Below, piece by piece: positions 1 through 8,381 of a DNA stretch of 64,000 nt. The DNA comes from Brevibacillus formosus (GTDB lineage Bacteria > Bacillota > Bacilli > Brevibacillales > Brevibacillaceae), in NCBI RefSeq assembly GCF_003013405.1, contig NZ_PXZL01000012.1, positions 1 to 64,000 on the forward strand, read 5' to 3'. Below the pieces are notes generated by a model. It worked only from the letters and a program-made list of their open reading frames with translations, had not been told where the DNA came from and searched no databases. Made by a program: the position numbers and the translations under genes. Position 1 is the first letter of the stretch. The number at the start of each line of letters is the position of its first letter.

Positions 1-51
1 GTATACAAGGCGTTGCGTACATTCTTTGGAAAGAAGGAAGCTGTGAAGTAA
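1..51 (+). CDS. C-terminal end of an unidentified protein (cut by window edge)
   Basis: Only the last 16 codons are present and read VYKALRTFFGKKEAVK before TAA. The basic tail after a possible hydrophobic end would suit a membrane protein, but nothing can be assigned. A strong hairpin follows the stop, which supports this frame being the true end of a gene. Confidence 0.5.
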   Translation, partial: VYKALRTFFGKKEAVK

Positions 52-55
52 TCCG

Positions 56-94
56 TAGAAGCAACCGGGCGAGAAATCGTCCGGTTGACTTCTA
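56..94 (+). terminator. Intrinsic terminator after the first partial gene
   Basis: The arms TAGAAG plus AACCGG pair with CCGGTT plus CTTCTA around a GAAA loop. The stem is followed by a short T-containing stretch. It lies five bases after the stop codon at 51. Confidence 0.65.
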
Positions 95-139
95 TTTGTT
101 TGCATGAGCCACATGAACAAAATGTGAGGGGTGTTATAA

Positions 140-427
140 ATGTATCCACAAAAGCATCGGATGCGCAACACGGGAGCCTTCACTTTCTTGGCATACTTTA
201 CATTGGGCGCAGGTGTACTGCTATTTTCCATCGGTTTATACAATGCAACAGGTCTTCAGCTGCACGAAAAGGGGTATTATATCGCATGCATGCTTCTGGT
301 AGCAGTTGGATCGATTTTGACGCAAAAAGTAGTGAGAGATAATGCAGAGGATCGAGCGATTATTGAGGAGCAGGAAAGAGAATTTAACTTGAAGGTATCG
401 AAAGCGGAGAAAGAAACGCCGAAATAG
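140..427 (+). CDS. YiaA/YiaB two-helix family membrane protein
   Basis: This 95-residue protein has two hydrophobic segments at about residues 14-35 and 46-62, followed by a charged C-terminal tail rich in Glu and Lys. The spacing NTGAF...GLYNA matches the YiaA/YiaB two-helix domain of inner-membrane proteins of unknown function. The ATG is preceded by GAGGGGTG. The gene stands alone between two terminators. No enzymatic role can be assigned, and the family match is by pattern recognition only. Confidence 0.75.
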   Translation: MYPQKHRMRNTGAFTFLAYFTLGAGVLLFSIGLYNATGLQLHEKGYYIACMLLVAVGSILTQKVVRDNAEDRAIIEEQEREFNLKVSKAEKETPK

Positions 428-432
428 CGCTT

Positions 433-475
433 ATTAGAAAAACCGTCACGGTCATGCCCTGACGGTTTTTCTAAT
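433..475. terminator. Bidirectional terminator between convergent genes
   Basis: ATTAGAAAAACCGTCA pairs with TGACGGTTTTTCTAAT. It has T-runs on both strands and so can serve the YiaA-like gene on the plus strand and the hydrolase on the minus strand, whose last codons overlap the 3' arm. Confidence 0.85.
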
Positions 476-1501
476 GAGCGCTATAAACTCCTCTGCTTTC
501 TCGATGTGTGGAGCGTGCCCCACATTTTCCATGACAATCTCCTGATAGGAACCACCAGCGCGCTGATATTGTTCAAGCACGTCACGAATTTGGGAGACCA
601 TCGGCTGCGGGGGATATTCGTCTTCCCCCGGCCATCCGGGGACATGGCCAAGCTTGCCCAGCGTACCGAAATCAGCCAGCGACTGATCCGAGACAATGGC
701 ATCATCCGCACCGCGAATCCATAAAATCGGACACTTCGGCTCCATCTGGACAATACCGGACAAATTTACGTATTTGGGGGAAATCGCATTCGTAATCCCT
801 GTCGTTCCAGGAGCAACACCGGGCCAATCGTTTACGTATTCAAAGGCACCAGGGTAAAAGTCCTCTCCCGTTCTCGTAGAGAGTATTGCGCTCACATAAC
901 GGTCTTCCTGCTCTGGGCCAACTTGGAATGGGGGCTTGAAATAAAGCTGATTCATAACATTGCGAGGACTGGAGGGAGATTCATTGCCCATATCTTTGGC
1001 TGCAATCCTTTTGACCAGCTCGGAGTTGGCTGCTCCCCCACCCGAGCCCGAAAAGCTGCTGTAGCATGGGGTGCCAGCTATATCCTTGGTTCCACCAAAG
1101 CCGTAAGGGGACATGGGGGCGATGAGAATCAGAGAGCGGACTTCCTGCGGGTGATCGATGGCAAACTGCATCGCGATCCCGCCACCCAACGACCAGCCGG
1201 CAAGATGGACGGGCGTTGGCAAGTCCAATGCCCGAATAAACGAATGAAGGTCATCCGACCAGTCTCGCAAACCGCGTGTAGCATCAATGGGCAATGCTTC
1301 ACTTGCTCCATAGCCACGCATATCAGGTGCATACAGACGGTACTGGTCACATAGAGCCGCAATGGTATCATCCCAGAACAAGTTGGCTGATGCATTGCCG
1401 TGAATGAGGAGAAGCGGTTCTCCTTCCGGTACGCCTGCTGTCAGGTAGGAAACGAGCAATCGATCGGTCTGAATCGTTTTGGTTTCGATTCGTGCATCCA
1501 T
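452..1501 (-). CDS. Alpha/beta-fold hydrolase
   Basis: This 349-residue protein has a full alpha/beta hydrolase signature: oxyanion-hole HGNAS near the N-terminus, nucleophile elbow GWSLGG, an acid in the GADDAIV strand and the catalytic histidine in VGHAPH near the C-terminus. A long insertion of about 90 residues between nucleophile and acid forms a lid with a Ser/Gly-rich stretch, so it is larger than a minimal hydrolase. An upstream TTG would start inside the AAAGGAGG ribosome site, so the ATG at 1501 was chosen. The substrate is unknown; esterase, epoxide-hydrolase-like or C-C hydrolase roles are all possible. Confidence 0.85.
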   Translation of the reverse strand: MDARIETKTIQTDRLLVSYLTAGVPEGEPLLLIHGNASANLFWDDTIAALCDQYRLYAPDMRGYGASEALPIDATRGLRDWSDDLHSFIRALDLPTPVHLAGWSLGGGIAMQFAIDHPQEVRSLILIAPMSPYGFGGTKDIAGTPCYSSFSGSGGGAANSELVKRIAAKDMGNESPSSPRNVMNQLYFKPPFQVGPEQEDRYVSAILSTRTGEDFYPGAFEYVNDWPGVAPGTTGITNAISPKYVNLSGIVQMEPKCPILWIRGADDAIVSDQSLADFGTLGKLGHVPGWPGEDEYPPQPMVSQIRDVLEQYQRAGGSYQEIVMENVGHAPHIEKAEEFIALIRKTVRA

Positions 1502-1570
1502 CAATGATGTGCCTCCTTTCAAATCCCTAATATCAGAATATTCCTATTATATGCCTGTTCAGTTACAAAA

Positions 1571-1607
1571 TGAGAAAAGAAAACAACCGCCCTTGAAAAG
1601 GCGGTTG
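1571..1607 (-). terminator. Intrinsic terminator of the chemoreceptor operon
   Basis: On the minus strand CAACCGCC pairs with GGCGGTTG and is followed by a T-rich run. It lies nine bases beyond the chemoreceptor stop codon. Confidence 0.85.
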
Positions 1608-1615
1608 CAGGAAGG

Positions 1616-3088
1616 TTAATTATGGAGACCACGCATCTGCTGTTCGATTTTCTCAAAGCCGCCTGAAACCTTAACGACTTCGTCTTTTTGCTCAGAAACG
1701 AGAACAAGCACTTCTTCCAGACTCTCTTTGTTCTTGTCGGTAATATCTGCGTTGACTTCTACTTTTGCGCCGACTTCCTGAATCATGCTGTGAACATGGA
1801 CGATGAACTCTTGCAGGTTCTTCGTTTTATCTGCGAAGTTTTGCATGTAGTTGTCTACATTGGTGAACATTTCTTGTACTTCGAGGATGCCCTCGCTATT
1901 TTTCTCAAAAGAAGTCTGCGACTCGGAAATCATATCTGATACGAGCTTCATTTTTTCGCGGATGGTCATGAGCAGGCTCGAGATCGACTCGGAGGATAGC
2001 TTGGAGGATTCAGCCAGCTTGCGTACTTCATCTGCTACGACAGCAAATCCTCGGCCGTGTTCGCCTGCGCGAGACGCTTCAATCGTGGCATTGAGTGCCA
2101 ACAGATTGGTTTGTGCAGAAATATCGGAAATGGTTTGAATGATTTTCCCAATCGATTCGGTTTCTTTATTGAGCTCTTGAATCAGCTGGTTCGTACCTTG
2201 GATGTCCTTGATGAATCGTTCAAAGTCATTGCCGATGTTGCCAATGCGTTTTCCACTCTCGCTAGTGGCTTCTTTGGTCGATTCTACGTACTCATGCATC
2301 TCTATAACAGAGCGGGTCATATCCTCAACTTGCAAATTCGTCGAGCTCATTTCCCGACGCAGCTCGTCTGTATTGCTGGTCTGGACCGTAAAGGACTCCA
2401 TAATGTCTTGCAGGGAAGCGACGGTTTCGACAGCGCGAACATTTACACCGTCCGTCACCTTGTTCAAATTCTCTTGATAGTCTTGCATAGAGGTGAGTGA
2501 TTCATTGATCTGATCCAGAACACGTTGTAACGATTCCTTCGAGGCAATCGCTTCTTGCTTTTGTTGCTCACTTTCTTCTTGCAGCTTGTTATTGAATACA
2601 GCATGCATCATGCTCGTGATAGAGACGAAGCAGAAGGTGAGCAGGAAGTACATCAGATCAAGATTGCTTGTCGAATGGAAAATCGTTTCTCTTTGTGTCA
2701 GGAAGTAGTAAGAGACAATGCCCAATGTCGATACAATTGTCAAAATATTAATGAGTCGGTCTTGATAAATCCCCATAACTGCTACAAAGAACATAATAGT
2801 CATGATATTGATCATATGCGGGTCCAGTCCAACTATGATGAACATAAAGAGCCCAATTACGGCGAAGTTGAAAAACTTCATGAAGGGCGCTGCTTTTTCC
2901 CGCAAGCTCGGGCGATTGGAGATGTAAGCAAAAGGTGCCAGCACACCATACAAAATACCCAGTACCGTGATAACGAATGTGTACGGTACGCCTAGAAAGA
3001 GGTTTAAGATCTGAACAACCGTAATAATACTTGCGAATACGATTACGACCCAATTGTTTCTTCTTCTCAATAGATCAATGTGATCCAT
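1616..3088 (-). CDS. Methyl-accepting chemotaxis protein with polytopic membrane sensor
   Basis: This is a 490-residue chemoreceptor. About six hydrophobic segments fill residues 15-190, with no large extracytoplasmic domain and no clear HAMP. A long coiled coil carries the signalling hairpin tip near [19 protein letters not shown] and EVRKLAE, the contact region for CheA and CheW. It presumably senses a membrane or intracellular cue. ATG at 3088 directly follows the stop of the upstream gene and is preceded by AGGTGGG; a GTG nine bases upstream is less likely. It is co-transcribed with the GNAT-like gene and lies behind a c-di-GMP riboswitch. Confidence 0.9.
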   Translation of the reverse strand: MDHIDLLRRRNNWVVIVFASIITVVQILNLFLGVPYTFVITVLGILYGVLAPFAYISNRPSLREKAAPFMKFFNFAVIGLFMFIIVGLDPHMINIMTIMFFVAVMGIYQDRLINILTIVSTLGIVSYYFLTQRETIFHSTSNLDLMYFLLTFCFVSITSMMHAVFNNKLQEESEQQKQEAIASKESLQRVLDQINESLTSMQDYQENLNKVTDGVNVRAVETVASLQDIMESFTVQTSNTDELRREMSSTNLQVEDMTRSVIEMHEYVESTKEATSESGKRIGNIGNDFERFIKDIQGTNQLIQELNKETESIGKIIQTISDISAQTNLLALNATIEASRAGEHGRGFAVVADEVRKLAESSKLSSESISSLLMTIREKMKLVSDMISESQTSFEKNSEGILEVQEMFTNVDNYMQNFADKTKNLQEFIVHVHSMIQEVGAKVEVNADITDKNKESLEEVLVLVSEQKDEVVKVSGGFEKIEQQMRGLHN

Positions 3089-3089
3089 G

Positions 3090-3644
3090 TTACCCACCTA
3101 CCTCGACTTTTACTTGATTGGATGACGACGAATTGTACCAGGAATATTTCGGATCGTGCTTATTGTCATAGACATCTTTGAGATGGAAGAGGGTCGGAAT
3201 AGCATCGGCCCCTTTATAAAAGACGATATCTTTGGTCTGAGTCGCCTTTACTTGATACTTCTTGTTAATAAATTTAAAAAATGTCGGATCTGCCACCCCG
3301 ATTGCGTGGGTATAGCCATGCTTTTCAGCGTAATCTATCATCAAGCAAATTCCTTTTTGCCCTAGTTGTCCGCGGTATTTCGGCAAAACAGCGAGACTGT
3401 CTACCTCCATGACTTTCATATCTTCTGTAACAACGTCCTGAAAAAGTGATTTCATATAAGCACTTGATTTGGAAAAGGGCGTCATTTCAAATGTTCCACC
3501 TGCTTCACCATCTTCGGCGATTAGGAGGAACTGAGCTGAGCCTTCTTTCGCGTACTCCATCTCGAAGCCCATGCTTGTCCATACTGTTTCTTTGATTTCA
3601 TGAAATTTAGCTAACTCTTGTACGGTTTCTACTTGTTTGTACAT
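3090..3644 (-). CDS. GNAT-fold protein resembling N-acyl amino acid or acyl-HSL synthase-type enzymes
   Basis: The 184-residue product carries a GNAT-like core. [13 protein letters not shown] is the beta-4/pyrophosphate-loop region, and the following [32 protein letters not shown] resembles the layout of FeeM/LuxI-like acyltransferases more than small-molecule acetylases. It is the first gene of a two-gene operon; its stop touches the chemoreceptor start, suggesting translational coupling. Both are under the c-di-GMP riboswitch at 3840-3913. GGAG stands five bases before ATG. Its substrate is unknown. A product sensed by the adjoining receptor is a speculation from gene order only. Confidence 0.65.
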   Translation of the reverse strand: MYKQVETVQELAKFHEIKETVWTSMGFEMEYAKEGSAQFLLIAEDGEAGGTFEMTPFSKSSAYMKSLFQDVVTEDMKVMEVDSLAVLPKYRGQLGQKGICLMIDYAEKHGYTHAIGVADPTFFKFINKKYQVKATQTKDIVFYKGADAIPTLFHLKDVYDNKHDPKYSWYNSSSSNQVKVEVGG

Positions 3645-3771
3645 AACTTCTCCACTCCATCGTTTTCTCTGATTGAACTATGTTGTGTATGTTTGTCGTC
3701 TCAAAAGTTATGTTTTTCCATCCGTTGCAAAAATGAAAGTGCTTTCATCCTCCTTTCAAAAATGTCAACAC

Positions 3772-3804
3772 AAAAAAAGGCCATTCCATCAAAATGGAAC
3801 AACC
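3772..3804 (-). terminator. Riboswitch expression-platform terminator
   Basis: On the minus strand an 11-bp stem (GGTTGTTCCAT with ATGGAATGGCC, allowing G-U pairs) has a TTTG loop and is followed by seven Ts. It lies about 35 bases downstream of the aptamer and about 130 bases before the first start codon. Confidence 0.85.
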
Positions 3805-3839
3805 GAAGCTACCAACATCGAAAATGGTCTCATGATGAT

Positions 3840-3913
3840 GGCAACCCGGCTATCATGGTCAAAGAAGACTGTAGACCCGTGGTTTTGCGTCGCCACCTTT
3901 CGATGACTTTGCC
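3840..3913 (-). ncRNA. Cyclic di-GMP-I (GEMM-I) riboswitch
   Basis: Read on the minus strand, the element begins GGCAAA, continues CGAAAGGTGGCGACGCAAA, then CCACGGGTCTAC, and closes with GATAGCCGGGTTGCC. These are the hallmark conserved blocks of the GEMM-I class, including the tetraloop, the GACGCAAA ligand-pocket strand and the closing P1 GGCAA/TTGCC. A sigma-A-like promoter lies upstream and an intrinsic terminator downstream, so control is probably by premature termination of the GNAT-chemoreceptor transcript. Whether ligand turns expression on or off cannot be read with certainty. Confidence 0.93.
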
Positions 3914-3975
3914 TTTTGCATTTTTTAGCAAAAATTGTAAAAGTGTGTCGAATTTTGCTAGACACAATCATGCAA

Positions 3976-4005
3976 AATATAAGCCATTTGTATTAGCCGT
4001 GTCAA
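3976..4005 (-). promoter_or_regulatory. Sigma-A promoter of the c-di-GMP riboswitch transcript
   Basis: The minus strand shows TTGACA (4005-4000), an 18-base spacer and TATATT (3981-3976), placing the transcript start near 3968, about 55 bases before the aptamer. Confidence 0.8.
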
Positions 4006-4051
4006 GTTTTGGTAGGGAGAAGTAACTAATTGTTCATAATATAAGAACGTA

Positions 4052-4081
4052 CGAAAAAACCAGTTGCGGTATCAACTGGTT
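4052..4081 (-). terminator. Intrinsic terminator of the peroxiredoxin-like gene
   Basis: AACCAGTTG pairs with CAACTGGTT around a six-base loop and is followed on the minus strand by a T-run. It lies 25 bases after the stop at 4106. Confidence 0.85.
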
Positions 4082-4105
4082 CTTCATTAAGTAGGGAGTA
4101 GGGCG

Positions 4106-4768
4106 TTAGGCTAGGGTGCGCAGAATGTCAATAACTTCAGTAGGCTCCATTCGCTTTTTGTAGTCAGGATCTAAGGATACTGACCGGATTACGCCCTGTT
4201 TATCGAGGATATAAGTAGCGGGTATGGGGAGTGTCCATGAATCGTCACTATTAAAACGAGTGAGATCGATATCTAATGATTGGTAGGTATCATGTAAATA
4301 CTCAGGCAGCCTGAATCTTAGTTCATATTTTTCTGCTACCTGATTATTGGTATCGCATAAAATGGGGAAACTCAGACGATTGTTCTCTTGCATAGTAAGA
4401 GAGTGTGCAGGAGATTGTGGACTTATGGCAAACAATTGGGCACCCAGTGAGTTTATTGTATCGATCTGTTTTTGGTACGCTTGCATCTCCAAATTGCAGT
4501 AGGGGCACCATGATCCACGGAAAAATGTGAGGACGACAGGACCTTTTACGATTTCTTCCGACAAAGTAATGTTCTTTTCAGTATGATCGTTCAACGTGAA
4601 ATCAGGCGCAATCGAACCAAGCGGCAAGCCCTTTGCGTGTCCAGAGGTCCGCAGCTCCTCGATTGATCTTGTAAATGCATCTGTTACTTCACGGGTGAGG
4701 AAGTCTGCTATTTGAATGGTTGTAAAATCTAGCTCTTCGCGCAGGCTCTGAAAATGTGGTTTATCCAT
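4106..4768 (-). CDS. AhpC/TSA-family peroxiredoxin-like thiol protein
   Basis: The 220-residue protein has a thioredoxin fold of the AhpC/TSA type. The redox motif FFRGSWCPYCN near residue 91 supplies two cysteines in a CPYC arrangement, which is closer to a thioredoxin-like peroxiredoxin than to classic 2-Cys AhpC. APDFTLNDHTEKNITLSE marks the N-terminal strand. About 50 helical residues precede the fold, as in the redoxin family often annotated AhpC/TSA antioxidant. It likely reduces hydroperoxides or disulfides. GAGGGG lies eight bases before ATG. It is transcribed alone; the Crp/Fnr gene upstream is 84 bases away. Confidence 0.85.
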   Translation of the reverse strand: MDKPHFQSLREELDFTTIQIADFLTREVTDAFTRSIEELRTSGHAKGLPLGSIAPDFTLNDHTEKNITLSEEIVKGPVVLTFFRGSWCPYCNLEMQAYQKQIDTINSLGAQLFAISPQSPAHSLTMQENNRLSFPILCDTNNQVAEKYELRFRLPEYLHDTYQSLDIDLTRFNSDDSWTLPIPATYILDKQGVIRSVSLDPDYKKRMEPTEVIDILRTLA

Positions 4769-4852
4769 ATGTCGTTCCCCTCTTTTTCGAAAGAATAGTA
4801 GAAGCCATAGCTTTACGATATCTTTCTTTTTGAGCGAAAGATGTAAACTGGA

Positions 4853-5533
4853 TTACATTTTCTTCAAAATTTTGTCCCGCTGAATAGAAATGGATTTAAA
4901 GCCTGTTTGAATCAGTTCTTCTCTTGCTAAAGCACGTAATGCTACCGTCACAGCTTCCCTGGATGCCCCAACAAAATTGGCGAGTTCTTGATGGGAAAGA
5001 GGTAAGTCAATTTGTTGAAACGCCGAACTGTTAGGATTGCCAAATTGATCGGCAAGCTTTACTAACGTGGAAATAATGCGATCTTGTAAAGGGAGAAGGG
5101 CAAGATTTTCGGCTGCTTGGCTGATCGAAACCATTCTATCGCTAATGATCTTCATGATCTTCATCATCAGTTGCGGATGTTCGATGAGGTAGCTTTCAAA
5201 TTTTGCTTTACTCATTTTACAAATGAGGCAGTCTTCGATGGCTTCTATATACATCTCCCTTGTACCTAGTGAGAGGAGATCCACTTCTCCAAACACATTG
5301 CCTTCCCCGAGGATATCGAATGTGAACTGCCGACCATCCCGATTTACTTTATATAAACGTACCTTCCCCTGCTTGATGAAGTAGAAGCCCTCTGAAAAAG
5401 TTTCTGGTGTTTGAATGCACGTATTTTTGGGAAAAGGGGTTAAAGAGGTTAATTGATCAATTAAGCGCAAACTTTCCTCGGATAATGAATTCAACAAATA
5501 AAATTGGGATAAATGTGTGATTCGGTTCATCAT
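4853..5533 (-). CDS. Crp/Fnr-family transcriptional regulator
   Basis: The 226-residue protein has an N-terminal cyclic-nucleotide-binding-type barrel (about residues 15-130: GFYFIKQGKVRLYKV, GEGNVFGEVDLL), a long dimerisation helix and a C-terminal helix-turn-helix (LSHQELANFVGASREAVTVALRAL). There is no N-terminal cysteine cluster, so it is unlikely to be an oxygen-sensing 4Fe-4S Fnr. Its start overlaps the stop of the HEAT gene as ATGA, indicating one transcript. Its targets are unknown. Confidence 0.9.
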   Translation of the reverse strand: MMNRITHLSQFYLLNSLSEESLRLIDQLTSLTPFPKNTCIQTPETFSEGFYFIKQGKVRLYKVNRDGRQFTFDILGEGNVFGEVDLLSLGTREMYIEAIEDCLICKMSKAKFESYLIEHPQLMMKIMKIISDRMVSISQAAENLALLPLQDRIISTLVKLADQFGNPNSSAFQQIDLPLSHQELANFVGASREAVTVALRALAREELIQTGFKSISIQRDKILKKM

Positions 5534-6144
5534 TTCTGTTCGGTTTGGGTCTTCAGGATCGTTCTTTTCGCTTTGGTGACAATTCTTTTCGTCTCCTTTG
5601 TATCAGAGGTTTTTAGCCACTCGTCACAAAGCTGTGTCACCCAGTCTGGTTGTGATTTACTCGCATCGTTCAACCAATTCCCTACAGAATCTTGTACATA
5701 TTTGGATGGATCTGACTTCACTGGTGTGAGCAAAGGCAGGCAGCGAGCGGGCTCATTTTTCAATGCGTCAATATGCTTACACCAGACACCTCGAGGGCGT
5801 GTGGCTTCTACCGCAAAGCGGCGAATATTTTCGTCGGCATCAAGTACCCATTCGCTCAGGAGTTGAATGGAATGGTTCAGATCATGCAAGAGAGAATCTC
5901 GAATCGCCATCCATGCGATCTCTCTCACTCCAAAATGATGATCAGCCGCGAATTTTCTTATTTGTACTAGTTTTTCTTCTAGAGATAAGGTGTTGTCCAG
6001 GCCGATAATATAGGCACTCCAGCAACGCACACTGTCTGACTTGTGGTTGGCCAACGATAGGAAAACAGGAGACGTAGCTGTGGGTTCACACGATTTGTGT
6101 AAGATCGCAAGCAGTTCTTGTCCAATCAGACGGATAGCTTTCAT
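5530..6144 (-). CDS. HEAT-repeat protein, AlkD-like; 5' end probably frameshifted
   Basis: The frame from 6144 gives 204 residues of alpha-helical HEAT-type repeats (VRCWSAYIIG, VREIAWMAI, IRRFAVEATRPRGVW). The RPRGVW pattern recalls DNA alkylation repair (AlkD-like) proteins. No ribosome site precedes this ATG. Upstream in the same frame the sequence still reads like protein (LGAYVPQLVGQLEETG) without any start codon, whereas ATG at 6236 has AAAAGGAG in front but runs into TAG after 11 codons. A one-base slip at the AAAA run (6210-6213) would join both into about 235 residues. It could be a real mutation, a sequencing error or recoding. Confidence 0.7.
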   Translation of the reverse strand: MKAIRLIGQELLAILHKSCEPTATSPVFLSLANHKSDSVRCWSAYIIGLDNTLSLEEKLVQIRKFAADHHFGVREIAWMAIRDSLLHDLNHSIQLLSEWVLDADENIRRFAVEATRPRGVWCKHIDALKNEPARCLPLLTPVKSDPSKYVQDSVGNWLNDASKSQPDWVTQLCDEWLKTSDTKETKRIVTKAKRTILKTQTEQK

Positions 6145-6343
6145 TCCGCTCGTTGATCCGGTCTCTTCTAACTGACCAACAAGTTGAGGGACATACGCGC
6201 CTAAGCTCCTTTTCTCGTGTGTACCGAATCCGGCATTTCAACAAACTCCTTTTCGCAGTAATGGTAAAAGTATACATAAAAATCACCCGTAACAAAAATT
6301 TTCCAACTATCCGATAACTAGAAGGAATAGGAGGGGATTCTTG

Positions 6344-6529
6344 ATGAAGGAAGTAAAAGTGATTCAATTTTACTTTTCCGGAGGCGGTGAAATGATTAGC
6401 ATCGAAACGACGGAACCGGAAGAGATCATTCAAATGGTCGCTAATCAAAACGACGGATGGCTCCAGTATGATGATGTTGTCATTAACGTGAGAAATGTTT
6501 TGTATATCAGAGTACGCAATCAGGCGTAA
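6344..6529 (+). CDS. Small conserved-looking protein of unknown function
   Basis: This 61-residue acidic protein is preceded by GGAGGGG and starts at ATG (a TTG one codon upstream is the alternative). It has no signal peptide, membrane segment or cysteine. The C-terminal part alternates hydrophobic residues (VVINVRNVLYIRVRN), suggesting a small beta-rich fold. A strong terminator follows, so it is probably a real single-gene unit. I do not recognise the family. Confidence 0.6.
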   Translation: MKEVKVIQFYFSGGGEMISIETTEPEEIIQMVANQNDGWLQYDDVVINVRNVLYIRVRNQA

Positions 6530-6568
6530 GAATAAGAATAAGAATAGGAAAAGAGCGTCAAGCTCTAG

Positions 6569-6609
6569 CACGAAAAAGCTCTCCTTTGCATATGGAGGGC
6601 TTTTTCGTG
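6569..6609 (+). terminator. Intrinsic terminator after the 61-residue protein
   Basis: CACGAAAAAGCTCTCC pairs with GGAGGGCTTTTTCGTG around a nine-base loop. This is a long stem lying 40 bases after the stop. Confidence 0.85.
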
Positions 6610-6663
6610 TTGGAGGAGCTCAGTTGGTTATTCTATTAATAGAAGAAAAAGGAGGGTTACAAT

Positions 6664-7371
6664 ATGACGCTGGAAGAAGTCATGCAGAAGCTCGAAGCGA
6701 TGGGGACTGAACAGACGAAAAAAACGTTATTGCGGCATGGGGCGAAAGAGCCTTTGTTTGGCGTGCGAGTCGGCGATATGAAAAAGCTGGTCAAGGAGGT
6801 AAAGCGTGATCAGCAGCTCGTCCAGGCGCTGTACGATACGGGAAACTACGACGCCATGTACTTGGCCGGATTGACGGTAGACCCAAAGAGCATGCCAAAA
6901 GAGCGGCTACAGGCTTGGATCAAGGAAGCCTCTTGGTACGCGCCAGCCGAGTATACGGTTGCGAGTGTAGCCGCTGAGAGCCATTTTGCCATGGAGTTGG
7001 CACGAGAATGGATCGAGTCAAAGGAAGAGATGGTAGCCACATGTGGGTGGAACACGTATTCGAACTACTTGTCGATTACCCCCGACGAACAGCTGGATAA
7101 AGAAGAAATCAAACGACTCCTCATGAGAGTAAAGGAGACGATTCATCAGGAACAGAATCGCGTACGGTACACCATGAATCAATTCGTTATTTCAGTAGGC
7201 GCGTATGTACCGGAACTTCATCAGGAAGCGCTGGAAGTGGCCGCAGCGATTGGCAAAGTACATGTGGACGTCGGACAGACAGCGTGCAAAGTTCCTTTAG
7301 CTACGGAGTATATCAAAAAGATAGAGGAACGAGGGAGTGTCGGAAAAAAGAAAAAGACATGCATTTGCTAG
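6664..7371 (+). CDS. DNA alkylation repair (AlkD-type) protein
   Basis: This 235-residue all-helical protein belongs to the DNA alkylation repair/AlkD family, whose HEAT-like repeats remove bulky alkylated bases without flipping them. FGVRVGDMKKLVKEVK, DAMYLAGL, WYAPAEYTVASVAAES and TCGWNTYSNYLS are family-like blocks. AAAAGGAGGG lies before ATG. The C-terminus ends in a Lys run followed by CIC. It lies alone, 290 bases from the HEAT gene encoded on the other strand; the two are distant relatives. Direct glycosylase activity is not certain because many paralogues lack it. Confidence 0.85.
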   Translation: MTLEEVMQKLEAMGTEQTKKTLLRHGAKEPLFGVRVGDMKKLVKEVKRDQQLVQALYDTGNYDAMYLAGLTVDPKSMPKERLQAWIKEASWYAPAEYTVASVAAESHFAMELAREWIESKEEMVATCGWNTYSNYLSITPDEQLDKEEIKRLLMRVKETIHQEQNRVRYTMNQFVISVGAYVPELHQEALEVAAAIGKVHVDVGQTACKVPLATEYIKKIEERGSVGKKKKTCIC

Positions 7372-7431
7372 TCGGGCATTTTTCTCAATCATTTGGCGTA
7401 TATTTCTAAGGTGCTTTTGTTTAGTAAAGTA

Positions 7432-7460
7432 TCGACTATTTCTTGCTAATGTGCTATCAT
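7432..7460 (+). promoter_or_regulatory. Predicted sigma-A promoter of the amino-acid ABC operon
   Basis: TCGACT (7432-7437), a 17-base spacer and TATCAT (7455-7460). It lies 72 bases before the lipoprotein start codon. Confidence 0.55.
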
Positions 7461-7531
7461 GATACCTTGTTAACGTATTACCACTTTATCAGAGTAAAAC
7501 ATAGAGTAGGGGAACGAGGGGGATCATCACG

Positions 7532-8308
7532 ATGAAGAAAATAGCATGGATGTCATTGTTGTTGAGTGCGATGGTTTCATTGGTAGTGGGCTGTTCCAGT
7601 ACAAATACTGGCGCTGACGCGAACAAGCTGATTATCGGAATTGATGATAAGTTTGCACCAATGGGATTTCGGGATGAGAAAAATGAGCTAGTTGGCTTTG
7701 ATATTGATTATGCGCGTGCAGCCGGCGAAAAAATGGGAAAACAAATCGAGTTTCAACCAATCGATTGGAGTGCAAAAGAGTCTGAACTAAACAGCGGTCG
7801 TATTGACTTGATCTGGAATGGATATACGATTACAGATGAGCGAAAAGGAAAGGTTCTCTTTACCAAGCCTTATCTGAAAAACGCACAAGTAGTGGTCACG
7901 ATGGCAAATAGCAGCTTGACCAAGCTCTCAGACTTGGCCGGTAAAGGAATTGGTTTGCAAAAGCTGTCTTCCGCAGCTGACGCGATTAATGCGAGTGATA
8001 TCAAAAATCAGGTCAAATCGATTACTGAGTTCCCTGATAACGTGCTGGCACTGAGTGATTTGAAGATTGGGCGTGTAGAAGCAGTTGTCATCGACCAGGT
8101 TGTGGCTGATTACTATATGGCAAAAGAACCGGGTACTTTTAAGAAGTTAGAAGAATCGCTGTCCCCTGAGGAATATGGAGTAGGTGTCAAAAAAGGCAAC
8201 GAGGCATTGTTGAATGAGCTGCAAAAAGCACTGGATGCGTTGAATCAGGATGGTACAGCTGCAAAAATATCGGAAAAATGGTTCGGCGAAAATCGTGTAT
8301 TGAAATAA
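7532..8308 (+). CDS. Polar amino-acid ABC transporter, substrate-binding lipoprotein
   Basis: The 258-residue protein starts with a lipoprotein signal peptide; the lipobox VVGC places the lipidated cysteine at about residue 21. The mature part has the class 3 solute-binding pattern: LIIGIDDKFAPMGFRDEKNELVGFDIDYARA, then DWSAKESELNSGRIDLIWNGYT and TDERKGKVLFTKPY. These are typical of glutamine, arginine or cystine binders. It captures the amino acid outside the membrane and delivers it to the permease and ATPase encoded just downstream. A hairpin between this gene and the permease may raise its relative expression. Confidence 0.92.
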   Translation: MKKIAWMSLLLSAMVSLVVGCSSTNTGADANKLIIGIDDKFAPMGFRDEKNELVGFDIDYARAAGEKMGKQIEFQPIDWSAKESELNSGRIDLIWNGYTITDERKGKVLFTKPYLKNAQVVVTMANSSLTKLSDLAGKGIGLQKLSSAADAINASDIKNQVKSITEFPDNVLALSDLKIGRVEAVVIDQVVADYYMAKEPGTFKKLEESLSPEEYGVGVKKGNEALLNELQKALDALNQDGTAAKISEKWFGENRVLK

Positions 8309-8319
8309 GAAGAACAGCG

Positions 8320-8360
8320 ATGGCTTCGCCGCTTGATTGGCGAAGCCACGCTTTTATTTT
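8320..8360 (+). terminator. Intra-operon hairpin between binding protein and permease
   Basis: TGGCTTCGCC pairs with GGCGAAGCCA and is followed by CGCTTTTATTTT. It probably acts as a partial terminator or 3' stabiliser so that the binding protein is made in excess of the membrane parts. Confidence 0.7.
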
Positions 8361-8381
8361 CAGGATTAGGAGCATACCAAG

